A stretch of DNA of 64,000 nt from Cellvibrionales bacterium UBA4451 (GTDB lineage: Bacteria; Pseudomonadota; Gammaproteobacteria; Pseudomonadales; Porticoccaceae). The notes below the pieces were generated by a model. That model was not told the origin of the DNA. It worked only from the letters and a program-made list of their open reading frames with translations, and ran no database searches. The DNA lies in the NCBI GenBank assembly GCA_002390285.1, contig DGPB01000015.1, positions 1 through 64,000 on the forward strand. Direction: 5' to 3'. This document shows positions 8,483-17,410 of the stretch, one piece after another. The first letter of the stretch is position 1; the number at the start of each line of letters is the position of its first letter. Both the position numbers and the translations under genes were made by a program.

Positions 8483-11087
8483 CGATTTCTTGTGCTGCAA
8501 TGCGTTTTCCTTCATCGGCACCCTTTTGGAAGGATTCGATTTGGTCAAAGTTCATGTAGCGATAGATCTCGTCAGACATAGAGTCTATTTTGCTCGCATA
8601 TTCTAAATACTCTGCCGGTGTTGGTAAGCGTCCAAGAATACCACTCACTGATGCTAGTTCAGCTGATCCGAGATATACGTTGGCGCCATCACCCAGGCGA
8701 TTGGGGAAGTTGCGAGTTGAGGTGGATATAACGGTTGCACCTGCTTCCACACGTGCCTGGTTACCCATACACAGTGAGCAGCCTGGCATTTCAGTACGAG
8801 CGCCGACTTTGCCGTAGATATTGTAGTAGCCTTCTTCCATCAGTGTATGTTGATCCATACGCGTGGGAGGGCAGATCCAGAATCGAGAGTTCACTTTATC
8901 AGCTTCGTCAAGCAGTTTGCCTGCAGCGCGGAAATGACCAATATTGGTCATACATGAACCGATAAAGACTTCATCGATATTGCTGCCGGCAACATCTGAC
9001 AATAACTTGGCATCGTCTGGATCGTTAGGGCAGCAAACGATAGGTTCTTTAATTTCAGCCAAATCAATTTCGATAACAGCAGCATACTCAGCATCGGCAT
9101 CAGCTTCCATCAAGGATGGGTTAGCTAACCACTCTTCCATTTTTCTGATGCGACGATCCAGTGTACGAACATCGCCGTAGCCTTCAGAAATCATCCAGCG
9201 TAGCAGGGTGACATTCGAGCTGAGGTATTCAGCCACGGAATCTTCGCTCATCTTGATGGTACAACCAGCAGCTGAACGCTCTGCGGAAGCATCAGACAAT
9301 TCAAATGCTTGTTCAACACTGAGTTTGTTCAGGCCTTCAATTTCCAGAACGCGTCCTGAGAAGAAGTTTTTCTTACCTTTTTTCTCAACGGTCAGCAGGC
9401 CTTCTTTAATGCCGTAGTAAGGGATAGCGTGAACTAGGTCGCGAAGGGTAATGCCGGGCTGCATTTCGCCTTTAAAGCGAACCAGAACAGATTCAGGCAT
9501 ATCTAGTGGCATCACACCAGTGGCGGCAGCGAAAGCAACCAGACCGGAACCGCCGGGGAATGAAATGCCCATAGGGAAGCGAGTATGTGAATCGCCACCA
9601 GTGCCCACTGTGTCAGGGAGCAACATGCGGTTTAACCAGCTGTGAATAATGCCATCACCTGGGCGGAGAGAAACACCACCACGGTTCATGATGAAATCAG
9701 GCAGGGTGTGTTGAGTGTCGATATCCACAGGCTTGGGATAAGCCGCAGTGTGACAGAAAGACTGCATGGTCAGGTCGGCAGAGAAGCCGAGGCAAGCCAG
9801 ATCTTTCAGTTCATCACGGGTCATTGGACCAGTGGTGTCCTGAGAGCCCACAGTGGTCATTGTAGGCTCGCAATAAGTGCCGGGACGAATACCCTCAACA
9901 CCACAGGCTTTACCAACCATTTTCTGCGCCAGAGTATATCCCTTGCCAGTATCTTCTGGTTGGGTGGGCTGACGGAATAGGTCAGAAGCAGGTAGGCCCA
10001 TGTGCTCGCGGGCGCGTTGGGTCAGGCCGCGACCGATGATCAGGTTGATACGGCCATCAGCTTGTACTTCATCGAGAAGCACATCTGATTTGAGCTCGAA
10101 TTCGGAGAGTACTTCACCGGATTCGCTGAGAATTTTTCCGTCGTAGGGGCGAATTTCAATCACATCGCCATAATTGATCTTGTCGACAGGTGCTTCAAAT
10201 ACCAGTGCACCAGCATCTTCCATGGTGTTGAAGAAGATAGGCGCTACTTTACTACCAATACAGATACCGCCAGAACGCTTATTTGGTACGCCAGGCATGT
10301 CTTCACCGAAGAACCACAGTACCGAATTGGTAGCCGATTTACGTGAAGAGCCAGTGCCCACAACATCACCTACAAAGGTAACAGGTAGTCCTTTGGCTTT
10401 CATTTCGTCGATTGCGCCCATTGGACCAACAACGCCGTGCTCATCTGGCGTAATACCATCACGGGTCATTTTGAAAGCGGCACGTGCGTGAAGAGGAATG
10501 TCTGGGCGGCTCCAGGCATCGGGTGCAGGAGACAGATCATCGGTATTGATTTCGCCGGTAACCTTATAAACGATTGTTTTGATACTTTCTGGAACCGCAT
10601 CATTGGTGGTGAACCATTCACCATCAGCCCAGGATTGCATGACTGCTTTTGCGTTAGCGTTACCAGCATCGGCTTTTTCAGCCACATCGTGGAAGGCATC
10701 AAACACTAGTAAGGTGCCTTTCAGTTCCTTGGCAGCTTGTTCTGCAAGCTCTGCATCATCGAGAAGCTCAACCAAGGTCGCAACGTTGTAGCCGCCATGC
10801 ATATTGCCAAGTAATTTAACAGCCGCACTGCGGTCAATTAATGGCGAAGAGGCTTCGCCGTTAACGATAGCACTGAGAAACCCTGCTTTTACGTAAGCCG
10901 CTTCATCAACACCGGGCGGTACGCGATTGGCAATCAGGTCCAGCAGGAATGCTTCTTCGCCTGCTGGTGGGTTTTTCAACAGTTCTGCCAAAGCCGCTGT
11001 CCATTCTGGCGTCAGGGGTTTTGGGGGAATTTGTTCTGCTGCACGTTCCGCTACATGTTGGCGATAGGCTTCAAGCATAGTCTGCAT
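8469..11087 (-). CDS. acnB: Aconitate hydratase B
   Basis: TCA-cycle [4Fe-4S] enzyme interconverting citrate and isocitrate; AcnB-type enzymes also act on 2-methyl-cis-aconitate. The protein has 872 residues, close to the usual 865. The AcnB-specific N-terminal HEAT-like domain (about 1-160) starts MLEAYRQHVAERAAE. The swivel domain has KITGEINTDDLSPA-like residues, and the catalytic core shows GGDSHTRFP and the cluster region IGSCMTNIGHFRAAG. PGCSLCMGNQARV carries the other cluster cysteines. It is monocistronic, with a terminator and a perfect palindrome at its 3' end. Confidence 0.97.
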   Translation of the reverse strand: MQTMLEAYRQHVAERAAEQIPPKPLTPEWTAALAELLKNPPAGEEAFLLDLIANRVPPGVDEAAYVKAGFLSAIVNGEASSPLIDRSAAVKLLGNMHGGYNVATLVELLDDAELAEQAAKELKGTLLVFDAFHDVAEKADAGNANAKAVMQSWADGEWFTTNDAVPESIKTIVYKVTGEINTDDLSPAPDAWSRPDIPLHARAAFKMTRDGITPDEHGVVGPMGAIDEMKAKGLPVTFVGDVVGTGSSRKSATNSVLWFFGEDMPGVPNKRSGGICIGSKVAPIFFNTMEDAGALVFEAPVDKINYGDVIEIRPYDGKILSESGEVLSEFELKSDVLLDEVQADGRINLIIGRGLTQRAREHMGLPASDLFRQPTQPEDTGKGYTLAQKMVGKACGVEGIRPGTYCEPTMTTVGSQDTTGPMTRDELKDLACLGFSADLTMQSFCHTAAYPKPVDIDTQHTLPDFIMNRGGVSLRPGDGIIHSWLNRMLLPDTVGTGGDSHTRFPMGISFPGGSGLVAFAAATGVMPLDMPESVLVRFKGEMQPGITLRDLVHAIPYYGIKEGLLTVEKKGKKNFFSGRVLEIEGLNKLSVEQAFELSDASAERSAAGCTIKMSEDSVAEYLSSNVTLLRWMISEGYGDVRTLDRRIRKMEEWLANPSLMEADADAEYAAVIEIDLAEIKEPIVCCPNDPDDAKLLSDVAGSNIDEVFIGSCMTNIGHFRAAGKLLDEADKVNSRFWICPPTRMDQHTLMEEGYYNIYGKVGARTEMPGCSLCMGNQARVEAGATVISTSTRNFPNRLGDGANVYLGSAELASVSGILGRLPTPAEYLEYASKIDSMSDEIYRYMNFDQIESFQKGADEGKRIAAQEIVNVT

Positions 11088-11327
11088 CCTTATATGGTTT
11101 TACGTTACCGAATCCGATGGGATTGCGGGCTGTTGGGGCTATCGGAGACAGGTCGCCGATGCCAGTATTCTGGTTGGGCACTCAGCCCAAGGGCCGCGTA
11201 TATTACTACAATTGAACTCACAAGTTAATGTAACTCAGGTTGATAGCTCCCATTCACTGGGTAAATTCTCTGTTACACTTCCATCAACGATAATCACTGT
11301 TAATAGGGCTTTCTGGGGGTGACGGGC

Positions 11328-11963
11328 ATGCTTAAACTCTACGGTTTACACGCCAGTAATTACTACAATATGACCAAACTGGCTCTGCTCGAAAAAGGGT
11401 TCGAGTTCGACGAAATTCGAACGTCTCCTAGCCAAGAATCACAATACCTAACCATGAGCCCTATGGGTAAGATCCCATGCCTCGAAGCTCGGGAAGGATT
11501 TTTGTCTGAAACCATGGCAATTATGGAGTTTCTGGAAGAGGTTAACCCCGAAATTCCATTGTTTCCTGACGATCCCTTTGAACGAGCGAAGGTGCGTGAG
11601 TTGATGAGGGTTTGTGAACTCTATATTGAACATCCAGTCAGCCGCCTTAAAGCAACGGTGAATACAGCGGGTGGAAATCATGACCAGATCATTGATGAGA
11701 TTAAGCCGCAGATAGCGAAAGGTTTGGCAGCCTTGGCACGGCTGGCAAAATTTCAGCCCTACCTAGCGGGGGAGTTGTTCACCTATGCGGATATTGTTGC
11801 CTACCATACCTTTGGTTTTGTGGAAAAAACCATGAAGTCCCTCTGTGGTTGGGATGTGATGGATGAGGTTGTGGGACTGACAGATTGGCAGAAAACAGTC
11901 GCCTCTCGTCCGATTGTTCACAATATGGATCTGTCGGTTAGCAAAGAACTAGCATCATCCTAG
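11328..11963 (+). CDS. Glutathione S-transferase family protein
   Basis: Cytosolic GST of about 211 residues. The thioredoxin-like domain (about 1-77) has LYGLHASNYYNMTKLALLEK, the cis-Pro motif SPMGKIPCLE and the glutathione gamma-glutamyl contact SETMAIMEFLEE. A helical C-terminal domain (about 88-205) follows. ATG 11328 is preferred over the GTG at 11319 because a GGGGGT purine run sits at ribosome-binding distance and the protein then begins MLKLYG as in relatives. It lies 35 bp before miaE, so the two may be co-transcribed. The substrate is unknown. Confidence 0.88.
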   Translation: MLKLYGLHASNYYNMTKLALLEKGFEFDEIRTSPSQESQYLTMSPMGKIPCLEAREGFLSETMAIMEFLEEVNPEIPLFPDDPFERAKVRELMRVCELYIEHPVSRLKATVNTAGGNHDQIIDEIKPQIAKGLAALARLAKFQPYLAGELFTYADIVAYHTFGFVEKTMKSLCGWDVMDEVVGLTDWQKTVASRPIVHNMDLSVSKELASS

Positions 11964-11998
11964 GCACTGGTATCATCTTAAAGTAAGGATTAAACCTC

Positions 11999-12619
11999 GT
12001 GGCAGTATCTTCACTTGAAGAAATCGAAGGGTTTTTGCCCTGTAAAACACCCGACACTTGGATTGAAGTCGCTCTGCAGAATCAAGATATCCTCTTGATT
12101 GACCATGCTAACTGCGAAAAGAAGGCTGCTAGTACGGCGATTAATCTTATTTATCGCTATGTGGATGACTTTGAATTACTCAATAAAATGTCAAAGCTGG
12201 CGCGGGAGGAGATGCGCCACTTCGAGCAGGTGATCGCCCTCATGGCGGCGCGAGGAATAGAATACCGCAATATCAACGCCTCTCGTTATGCTGCAGGATT
12301 GAGAAAAAAGGTTAGAACTCACGAGCCAGCTAAGCTGATAGATACATTAATCGTTGGCGCCTTTATCGAGGCGCGATCCTGTGAGCGATTTGCCACGCTA
12401 GCCCCGTTCCTTGATGACGAATTGAAGCAGTTTTACCTATCTTTGCTTAAATCTGAGGGGCGTCACTATCGGGATTACCTTTCTCTGGCTAAGAAGGCAG
12501 CTGGAGGGCAATCAATTGGTGAAAGAATTGCAGTCATTCGTGAGCAGGAGCAGCTATTAATTGAGATGCCAGACAGTGAGTTTCATTTTCACTCCGGACC
12601 ACCTGAGATCATTAAGTAG
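11999..12619 (+). CDS. miaE: tRNA-(ms2io6A)-hydroxylase MiaE
   Basis: Non-haem diiron monooxygenase that hydroxylates the isopentenyl group of ms2i6A at tRNA position 37. The 206-residue helical-bundle protein carries the expected metal-ligand segments LAREEMRHFEQV (about 68-78), GAFIEARSCERF (about 115-126) and KSEGRHYRDYL (about 151-161). The start is GTG. It lies between a GST gene and a YafJ-like amidotransferase with short gaps. It is the fourth tRNA-modification enzyme in the first 13 kb and the second O2-dependent one after TrhO. Confidence 0.93.
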   Translation: MAVSSLEEIEGFLPCKTPDTWIEVALQNQDILLIDHANCEKKAASTAINLIYRYVDDFELLNKMSKLAREEMRHFEQVIALMAARGIEYRNINASRYAAGLRKKVRTHEPAKLIDTLIVGAFIEARSCERFATLAPFLDDELKQFYLSLLKSEGRHYRDYLSLAKKAAGGQSIGERIAVIREQEQLLIEMPDSEFHFHSGPPEIIK

Positions 12620-12642
12620 AAACCATTAACTAGAGAGTCTGT

Positions 12643-13419
12643 ATGTGTGAACTGTTAGGGATGAGTGCCAATGTTCCCACGGACATATGCTTCAGCTTTA
12701 CAGGATTGATCCAGCGTGGCGGTAAAACGGGCCCCCATGCGGATGGTTGGGGCATTACTTTTTATGAGGGCAAAGGATGTCGTTCCTTCAAAGACCCGAA
12801 CCCGTCCTCTGAATCCAGCATTGCCCAGATGGTGGTGAATTACCCGATCAAGAGCTGTTCTGTCATTAGTCACATCCGCCAAGCCAATCGTGGCTGTGTC
12901 AGTCTGGAAAATACACACCCCTTTACCCGAGAGTTGTGGGGGCGCAACTGGACCTTTGCACACAACGGCCAGCTTGAGAATATTGAGAATCTGGATACTG
13001 GTTTTTATACACCTGTTGGCGAGACTGACAGTGAACATGCCTTCTGCTGGGTGCTTAGTCAGCTAAGAGCCCGATACCCATCCACCTCGGATAATATGCC
13101 TGACGTATTTTGCTATATCGCCGAACTAGCAGAACAGCTCAACAATCTGGGTGTATACAATATGTTGCTGACAGATGGTGCCTATGTGATGGCGTATTGC
13201 AGTAATAATCTACACTGGATTACTCGCCGAGCACCCTTTGGCGAAGCGCGGTTGGTGGATGAAGATATGGTTGTCGACTTTAAGCAGGAAACGACCCCCA
13301 ATGATGTGGTGACGGTCATTGCTACTCAGCCGCTGACCTGCAATGAAGCCTGGCAGAAAATTGAGCCCGGAAGCTACCGACTGTTCCACTATGGAGAGTT
13401 GGTTAATCCTCCCGAATAA
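12643..13419 (+). CDS. Class II glutamine amidotransferase (YafJ-like)
   Basis: N-terminal-nucleophile glutaminase-fold protein of 258 residues. Met1 is followed directly by the catalytic Cys2 (MCELLGMSAN). Typical GATase II motifs follow: HADGWGITFY, ISHIRQANRG and TFAHNGQLENI. It matches the YafJ family, whose amide acceptor is not established. The gene begins 23 bp after miaE, so it is probably in the same operon. Confidence 0.9.
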   Translation: MCELLGMSANVPTDICFSFTGLIQRGGKTGPHADGWGITFYEGKGCRSFKDPNPSSESSIAQMVVNYPIKSCSVISHIRQANRGCVSLENTHPFTRELWGRNWTFAHNGQLENIENLDTGFYTPVGETDSEHAFCWVLSQLRARYPSTSDNMPDVFCYIAELAEQLNNLGVYNMLLTDGAYVMAYCSNNLHWITRRAPFGEARLVDEDMVVDFKQETTPNDVVTVIATQPLTCNEAWQKIEPGSYRLFHYGELVNPPE

Positions 13420-13592
13420 TCAAGGGGTAATGGTCATTTTGATCGGCGCATAGGAAATCCTTGATAACGCTGTTATCCGAAGCCCTTGTTATCCATTAAT
13501 CCGGTGGATTTCAGGTCGTAGGACGTTTATCCTTCAGCACCTTACCTATACTCAACACACACCCTAATCACTTTCTAGGTCATATAATCTAC

Positions 13593-15254
13593 ATGTCGAA
13601 AAAAGCGTCCTTCAGCAGCAAGCCCTCTAGTCAACAGTTCTTCGGTAAGACGATTACGTCGCCGTTTACTATTCCCTCCGGGATTGTCTCAACAGCCACC
13701 TCAATTATTCAGCATATTTTCGATACCATTCCTGAAGTGGGCGTGCTGACCACCAAGAGCGTTGGCCTCGAGCCAAGAGCTGGTTATCGCGAGCCAGTGA
13801 TTAGTCAATATGCGCCGGGTTGCTTTGTGAACGCAGTTGGCTTGACCAACCCAGGGGCAAAACAACTGGCCGAGTCACTGGCCACATTAAACGTGCCAGA
13901 AGATCGTTTCCTCCTCACCTCAATTTTTGGTGGCAGTGTGGAAGAATTTGTTGAGGTGGCCAAAATTCTCGCGCCTGTTTCAGATGGTCTTGAGCTCAAT
14001 CTGTCATGCCCTCATGCCAAAGGATATGGTATGGCAATGGGGCAGGACCCCGGGCTAGTAAAAGAAATCACTGCGGCGGTAAAAGCGGTGGTGGATATTC
14101 CGGTTATTTTAAAATTGACCCCTAATACTGACAACATTTCAGAGATTGCTAAAGCGGCGATTGAAGCTGGTGCCGATGGGTTGTGTGCGATTAATACCCT
14201 AGGTCCCGGATATACCTCTGCCCATGGTCATCCGGTGCTCAGCAACGGTTCAGGTGGCATGTCTGGCAAGGGTGTGCTGCCTATTGGCCTGAAGTGTGTA
14301 CGCGAAATCGCCGCCGCTGTTGATTGTCCTATTATCGGTTGTGGTGGTGCGAGCAGTGCTGATGATGTACGAGCCTATGCTGATGCCGGGGCTGACATTG
14401 TAGGCATCGGGTCTGCTCTAATCGGCCTGACCACCGATGAAATGCGTGACTATTTTCAAACCTTGCAGCGAGATATTGAATACCAGAAGAATCAGGCAGA
14501 AAACCTGATTCGATACGATGTGGATATGCAATTCCGTCCGGTCACATTAGTCACTAATGAACGGGTCACGGATGATATCTGTATCCTCACTTTTGATCGA
14601 AAAGTGAATGTTCAGGCTGGTGAGTTTATTTTCTTGTGGATTCCCGGGTTGGGAGAGAAACCCTTCTCCGCACTGACCGATGATCCGTTTTCTCTGGTCG
14701 TTATTGACGTAGGCATCTTTACCCATCACTTAATGACGATGGTACCGGGTACAGAGGCCTATGTCCGAGGCCCTCATGGCATCCCAGTGGCGCCTCACGA
14801 TGGTGCGAAGATCATGGCTGTCAGTGGAGGGACGGGCTTGGCGGCGGTCTACCAGATTGCTCGCGATTTCGAAAATACCGAGGTGTTTACCGGTGCCCGT
14901 AGTCGTGACCGGCTCTATTTTTTGGATGAGTGCAAAAAAATTGCCGATGTTCATGTGGCTACCGATGATGGCAGTGAGGGTTATCAAGGCTTTGTTACAG
15001 ATATGCTTCGAGAGCGCTTACAAGGGCTGTCACCGGCTGAGCTGGACAATGTGGTGTTCTACAACTGCGGGCCGGAGCCTATGGTTCATGCGGCCATTGC
15101 TGTGGAGCGGGAATTCTGCCGGGACGAGCAAATATTCAGCGCCATCGATTACCTGACGAAATGTGGAATTGGGCTTTGTGGTGCCTGCGCTACCCCTGAT
15201 GGCCGCAGGCTTTGTGTAGATGGCCCCTTTCTTGAGGCGTCTGACAGCCTCTAG
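13593..15254 (+). CDS. Dihydroorotate dehydrogenase-like protein fused to a PyrK-like FAD/[2Fe-2S] reductase
   Basis: A 553-residue two-part protein. Residues about 15-300 form an FMN TIM barrel of the class 1/PreA-like dihydroorotate dehydrogenase family: SGIVSTA, FVNAVGLTNPG, LNLSCPHAKGYG, the glycine-rich SNGSGGMSGKG and the phosphate site GCGGASSADDV. Residues about 315-553 are ferredoxin-reductase/PyrK-like: an FAD part with EFIFLWIPG and EKPFSA, an NAD part with AVSGGTGLAAVYQIA, and a C-terminal [2Fe-2S] set Cys524, Cys529, Cys532, Cys541. It thus combines in one chain the PyrD and PyrK subunits of class 1B enzymes. Most gammaproteobacteria use membrane class 2 PyrD, so an extra or different substrate is possible. 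Confidence 0.85.
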   Translation: MSKKASFSSKPSSQQFFGKTITSPFTIPSGIVSTATSIIQHIFDTIPEVGVLTTKSVGLEPRAGYREPVISQYAPGCFVNAVGLTNPGAKQLAESLATLNVPEDRFLLTSIFGGSVEEFVEVAKILAPVSDGLELNLSCPHAKGYGMAMGQDPGLVKEITAAVKAVVDIPVILKLTPNTDNISEIAKAAIEAGADGLCAINTLGPGYTSAHGHPVLSNGSGGMSGKGVLPIGLKCVREIAAAVDCPIIGCGGASSADDVRAYADAGADIVGIGSALIGLTTDEMRDYFQTLQRDIEYQKNQAENLIRYDVDMQFRPVTLVTNERVTDDICILTFDRKVNVQAGEFIFLWIPGLGEKPFSALTDDPFSLVVIDVGIFTHHLMTMVPGTEAYVRGPHGIPVAPHDGAKIMAVSGGTGLAAVYQIARDFENTEVFTGARSRDRLYFLDECKKIADVHVATDDGSEGYQGFVTDMLRERLQGLSPAELDNVVFYNCGPEPMVHAAIAVEREFCRDEQIFSAIDYLTKCGIGLCGACATPDGRRLCVDGPFLEASDSL

Positions 15255-15276
15255 TGTCTTAAGTCAGTAACCAGAT

Positions 15277-15303
15277 AAAAAAACGCTCTTCGGGGCGTTT
15301 TTT
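15277..15303 (+). terminator. Rho-independent terminator of the dehydrogenase fusion gene
   Basis: AACGC and GCGTT arms around CTCTTCGGGG, with flanking A and T runs, 23 bp after the stop. Confidence 0.8.
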
Positions 15304-15550
15304 GGTTTTCCATGCCTCAGCCTGACCTCCACTTTAACTATCAGTAAAACCTAATCTCTCCCTTCCTCATCACAATTATCGCTTCTCTGGCGATAACGTG
15401 TATCAACTCAGTTCTTTTTAGATGTACATCAAGCTGTTATCTTCGATGTAGAAGCTATGCTAAAAAGAGATGGTTCAGAAAATCTGAGAGAGAAGACAGT
15501 TAACAAGAGGCTAGAAGATAGTTTCTTTTGCAGGGGAATTTGGGAATCTT

Positions 15551-16699
15551 ATGCGTATGAAAAAATGGATTGTCAGTGCTATAGCTGCGGTTGTATTGGT
15601 GGGGTTATTTTATTACTGGTCACGTCCGGAGCCGGTGATGGTATCTGTGGTGACGGTAGAACGAGGTATCGTTGAGCGAACTGTTGCCAATACCCGAGCT
15701 GGGACTGTAAAGGCCTGTCAGCGATCACGTTTGTCTTTACCTATAGGTGGTCAGATTGCCGCGCTCTACGTAAAAGAGGGTGACCGTGTAGAGGCTGGCC
15801 AGCTATTAATGGCACTTTGGAATAAGGATCGTGTTGCTCAGCTGGAAGTGACCAAGGCTTCAGAACTGTCAGCTATGAAAGAGAAGCAAAGCGTCTGTAT
15901 TGCCGCTGAGTCGGACATGAGAGAATCTCGTCGCCTGACCAATTTGGCCAAGAAAAATCTTGTATCTAAAGAGTCGGCAGATGTCGCCAAATCGCGTGCT
16001 GAGGCAAGTGCCGCTGGCTGTGAAGCAGCCAAGGCCCGTGAGGTTCAAGCCAACTCAACCGTGGCTGCTGCCAGTGCCGTACTGGAGCAAACCTATTTAC
16101 GAGCACCGTTTGCCGGCTCAGTTGCCGAGGTGACGGGTGAGATTGGTGAATTTTCTACGCCATCTCCACCCGGTGTGGCTACGCCACCGGCCATCGATTT
16201 ACTCACGGATCGCTGCCACTACATCAGCGCACCTATTGATGAGGTGGATGCGTCAGATATTTCCATTGGCGTCACGGTGCGCGTCACACTGGATGCCTTT
16301 CGAGGGCAGATTTTTCCAGCAAAAATTCGGCGAATATCCCCCTATATTATGGATTTTGAAAAACAGGCTCGCACCGTTGAGGTTGAGGCTGAACTGGATG
16401 GGTTGGCTGAGGGAGTGAAGTTATTAGCAGGTTACAGCGCCGATATGGAAATTATTCTCGATACCCATGGTGACGTGTTGCGTATTCCTTCGGAATTGGT
16501 GGTGGATGATGGCTATGTTCTCGTGGTGGATGACAGCGGGTATCTACAGCGAAAGGCGATTGAAAAAGGACTCTCCAATTGGCGTTATACCGAAATTAAC
16601 AGTGGCTTGATAGAAGCTGAAAAGATTGTCAGTAATGTTGGTAGTGCCGGTGTGGTTGAAGGCGCCAGAGTAGAAATCGGCACTGTTGAAGATGATTGA
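15551..16699 (+). CDS. Periplasmic adaptor (HlyD/MacA-like membrane fusion protein)
   Basis: Adaptor subunit of a tripartite-type export system. The 382-residue protein has an N-terminal membrane anchor (about 4-22). A lipoyl/barrel-sandwich half-motif follows (about 45-85; GGQIAALYVKEGDRVEAGQLL), then a coiled-coil hairpin (about 95-170; Ala-, Glu- and Lys-rich). The second lipoyl half is TYLRAPFAGSVAEV, with beta-barrel and membrane-proximal domains after it. It is followed 6 bp later by an ABC ATPase and two FtsX-like permeases, so it belongs to a MacA/MacB-type exporter. No outer-membrane channel gene is nearby. Confidence 0.88.
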   Translation: MRMKKWIVSAIAAVVLVGLFYYWSRPEPVMVSVVTVERGIVERTVANTRAGTVKACQRSRLSLPIGGQIAALYVKEGDRVEAGQLLMALWNKDRVAQLEVTKASELSAMKEKQSVCIAAESDMRESRRLTNLAKKNLVSKESADVAKSRAEASAAGCEAAKAREVQANSTVAAASAVLEQTYLRAPFAGSVAEVTGEIGEFSTPSPPGVATPPAIDLLTDRCHYISAPIDEVDASDISIGVTVRVTLDAFRGQIFPAKIRRISPYIMDFEKQARTVEVEAELDGLAEGVKLLAGYSADMEIILDTHGDVLRIPSELVVDDGYVLVVDDSGYLQRKAIEKGLSNWRYTEINSGLIEAEKIVSNVGSAGVVEGARVEIGTVEDD

Positions 16700-16705
16700 A
16701 CGAAG

Positions 16706-17410
16706 ATGATTGAATTATGTGACGTCAATAAAACATATCAAGTGGGTGAATCCCCACTTCGAGCACTTCGTGATGTGTCACTAAGCGTTCAAAAAGGGGA
16801 GTACCTGTCAGTGATGGGTCCGTCAGGATCGGGCAAATCCACGCTGCTCAATATGCTCGGTTTGCTGGACCGGCCTGACAGCGGCAGTTACCTTCTGAAT
16901 GGCGAAAAAACCGAGACATTACCTGAGGAACAGCGGGCAAAATTACGAGGCGAACACATTGGTTTTATCTTCCAGTCATTTCATTTAATCAACCGCCTCA
17001 CCACGCTGGAGAACATTGAATTGCCGATGATGCTCGCAGGTGTGGCATTAAAGGCGCGGCGTAAAGTGGCAATGGCGGTGTTGTCCCAAGTTGGGCTGGC
17101 AGATTGGGCCCAGCATCGGCCTAATCAACTCTCTGGTGGACAGCTACAGCGGGTGGCCATTGCGCGAGCTATTGTGATGAAACCGCGTATTTTACTGGCC
17201 GATGAACCCACGGGAAATCTGGATCAGGCCTCCGGTCAAGAGGTGATAGAGGTACTGGAAAATCTTAACCGTGAAGGTATCACTCTAATGATTGTCACCC
17301 ATGACCACAATCTGGGTCGACGCGCCAAGCGACAGATTCGTATGGTCGACGGAATGATTGAAACTGATTCGAGTACTGAACATGCACCTGCCAGATCAGA
17401 TACGCTTTAA
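16706..17410 (+). CDS. ABC transporter ATP-binding protein (MacB/LolD type)
   Basis: ATPase subunit of 234 residues. Walker A is GPSGSGKSTLLN (about 39-50), the signature is LSGGQLQRVAIA, and Walker B is ILLADEPTGNLD, with H-loop MIVTHD. It belongs to the family that powers mechanotransmission transporters (MacB, LolCDE, FtsEX). It lies 6 bp after the adaptor gene and overlaps the first permease gene by about 29 bp. Confidence 0.93.
   Translation: MIELCDVNKTYQVGESPLRALRDVSLSVQKGEYLSVMGPSGSGKSTLLNMLGLLDRPDSGSYLLNGEKTETLPEEQRAKLRGEHIGFIFQSFHLINRLTTLENIELPMMLAGVALKARRKVAMAVLSQVGLADWAQHRPNQLSGGQLQRVAIARAIVMKPRILLADEPTGNLDQASGQEVIEVLENLNREGITLMIVTHDHNLGRRAKRQIRMVDGMIETDSSTEHAPARSDTL

Noticed and set aside
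8590..10791. Several long plus-strand open frames opposite acnB
   Set aside because: They are antisense shadows of a strongly conserved gene with normal codon pattern on the minus strand.
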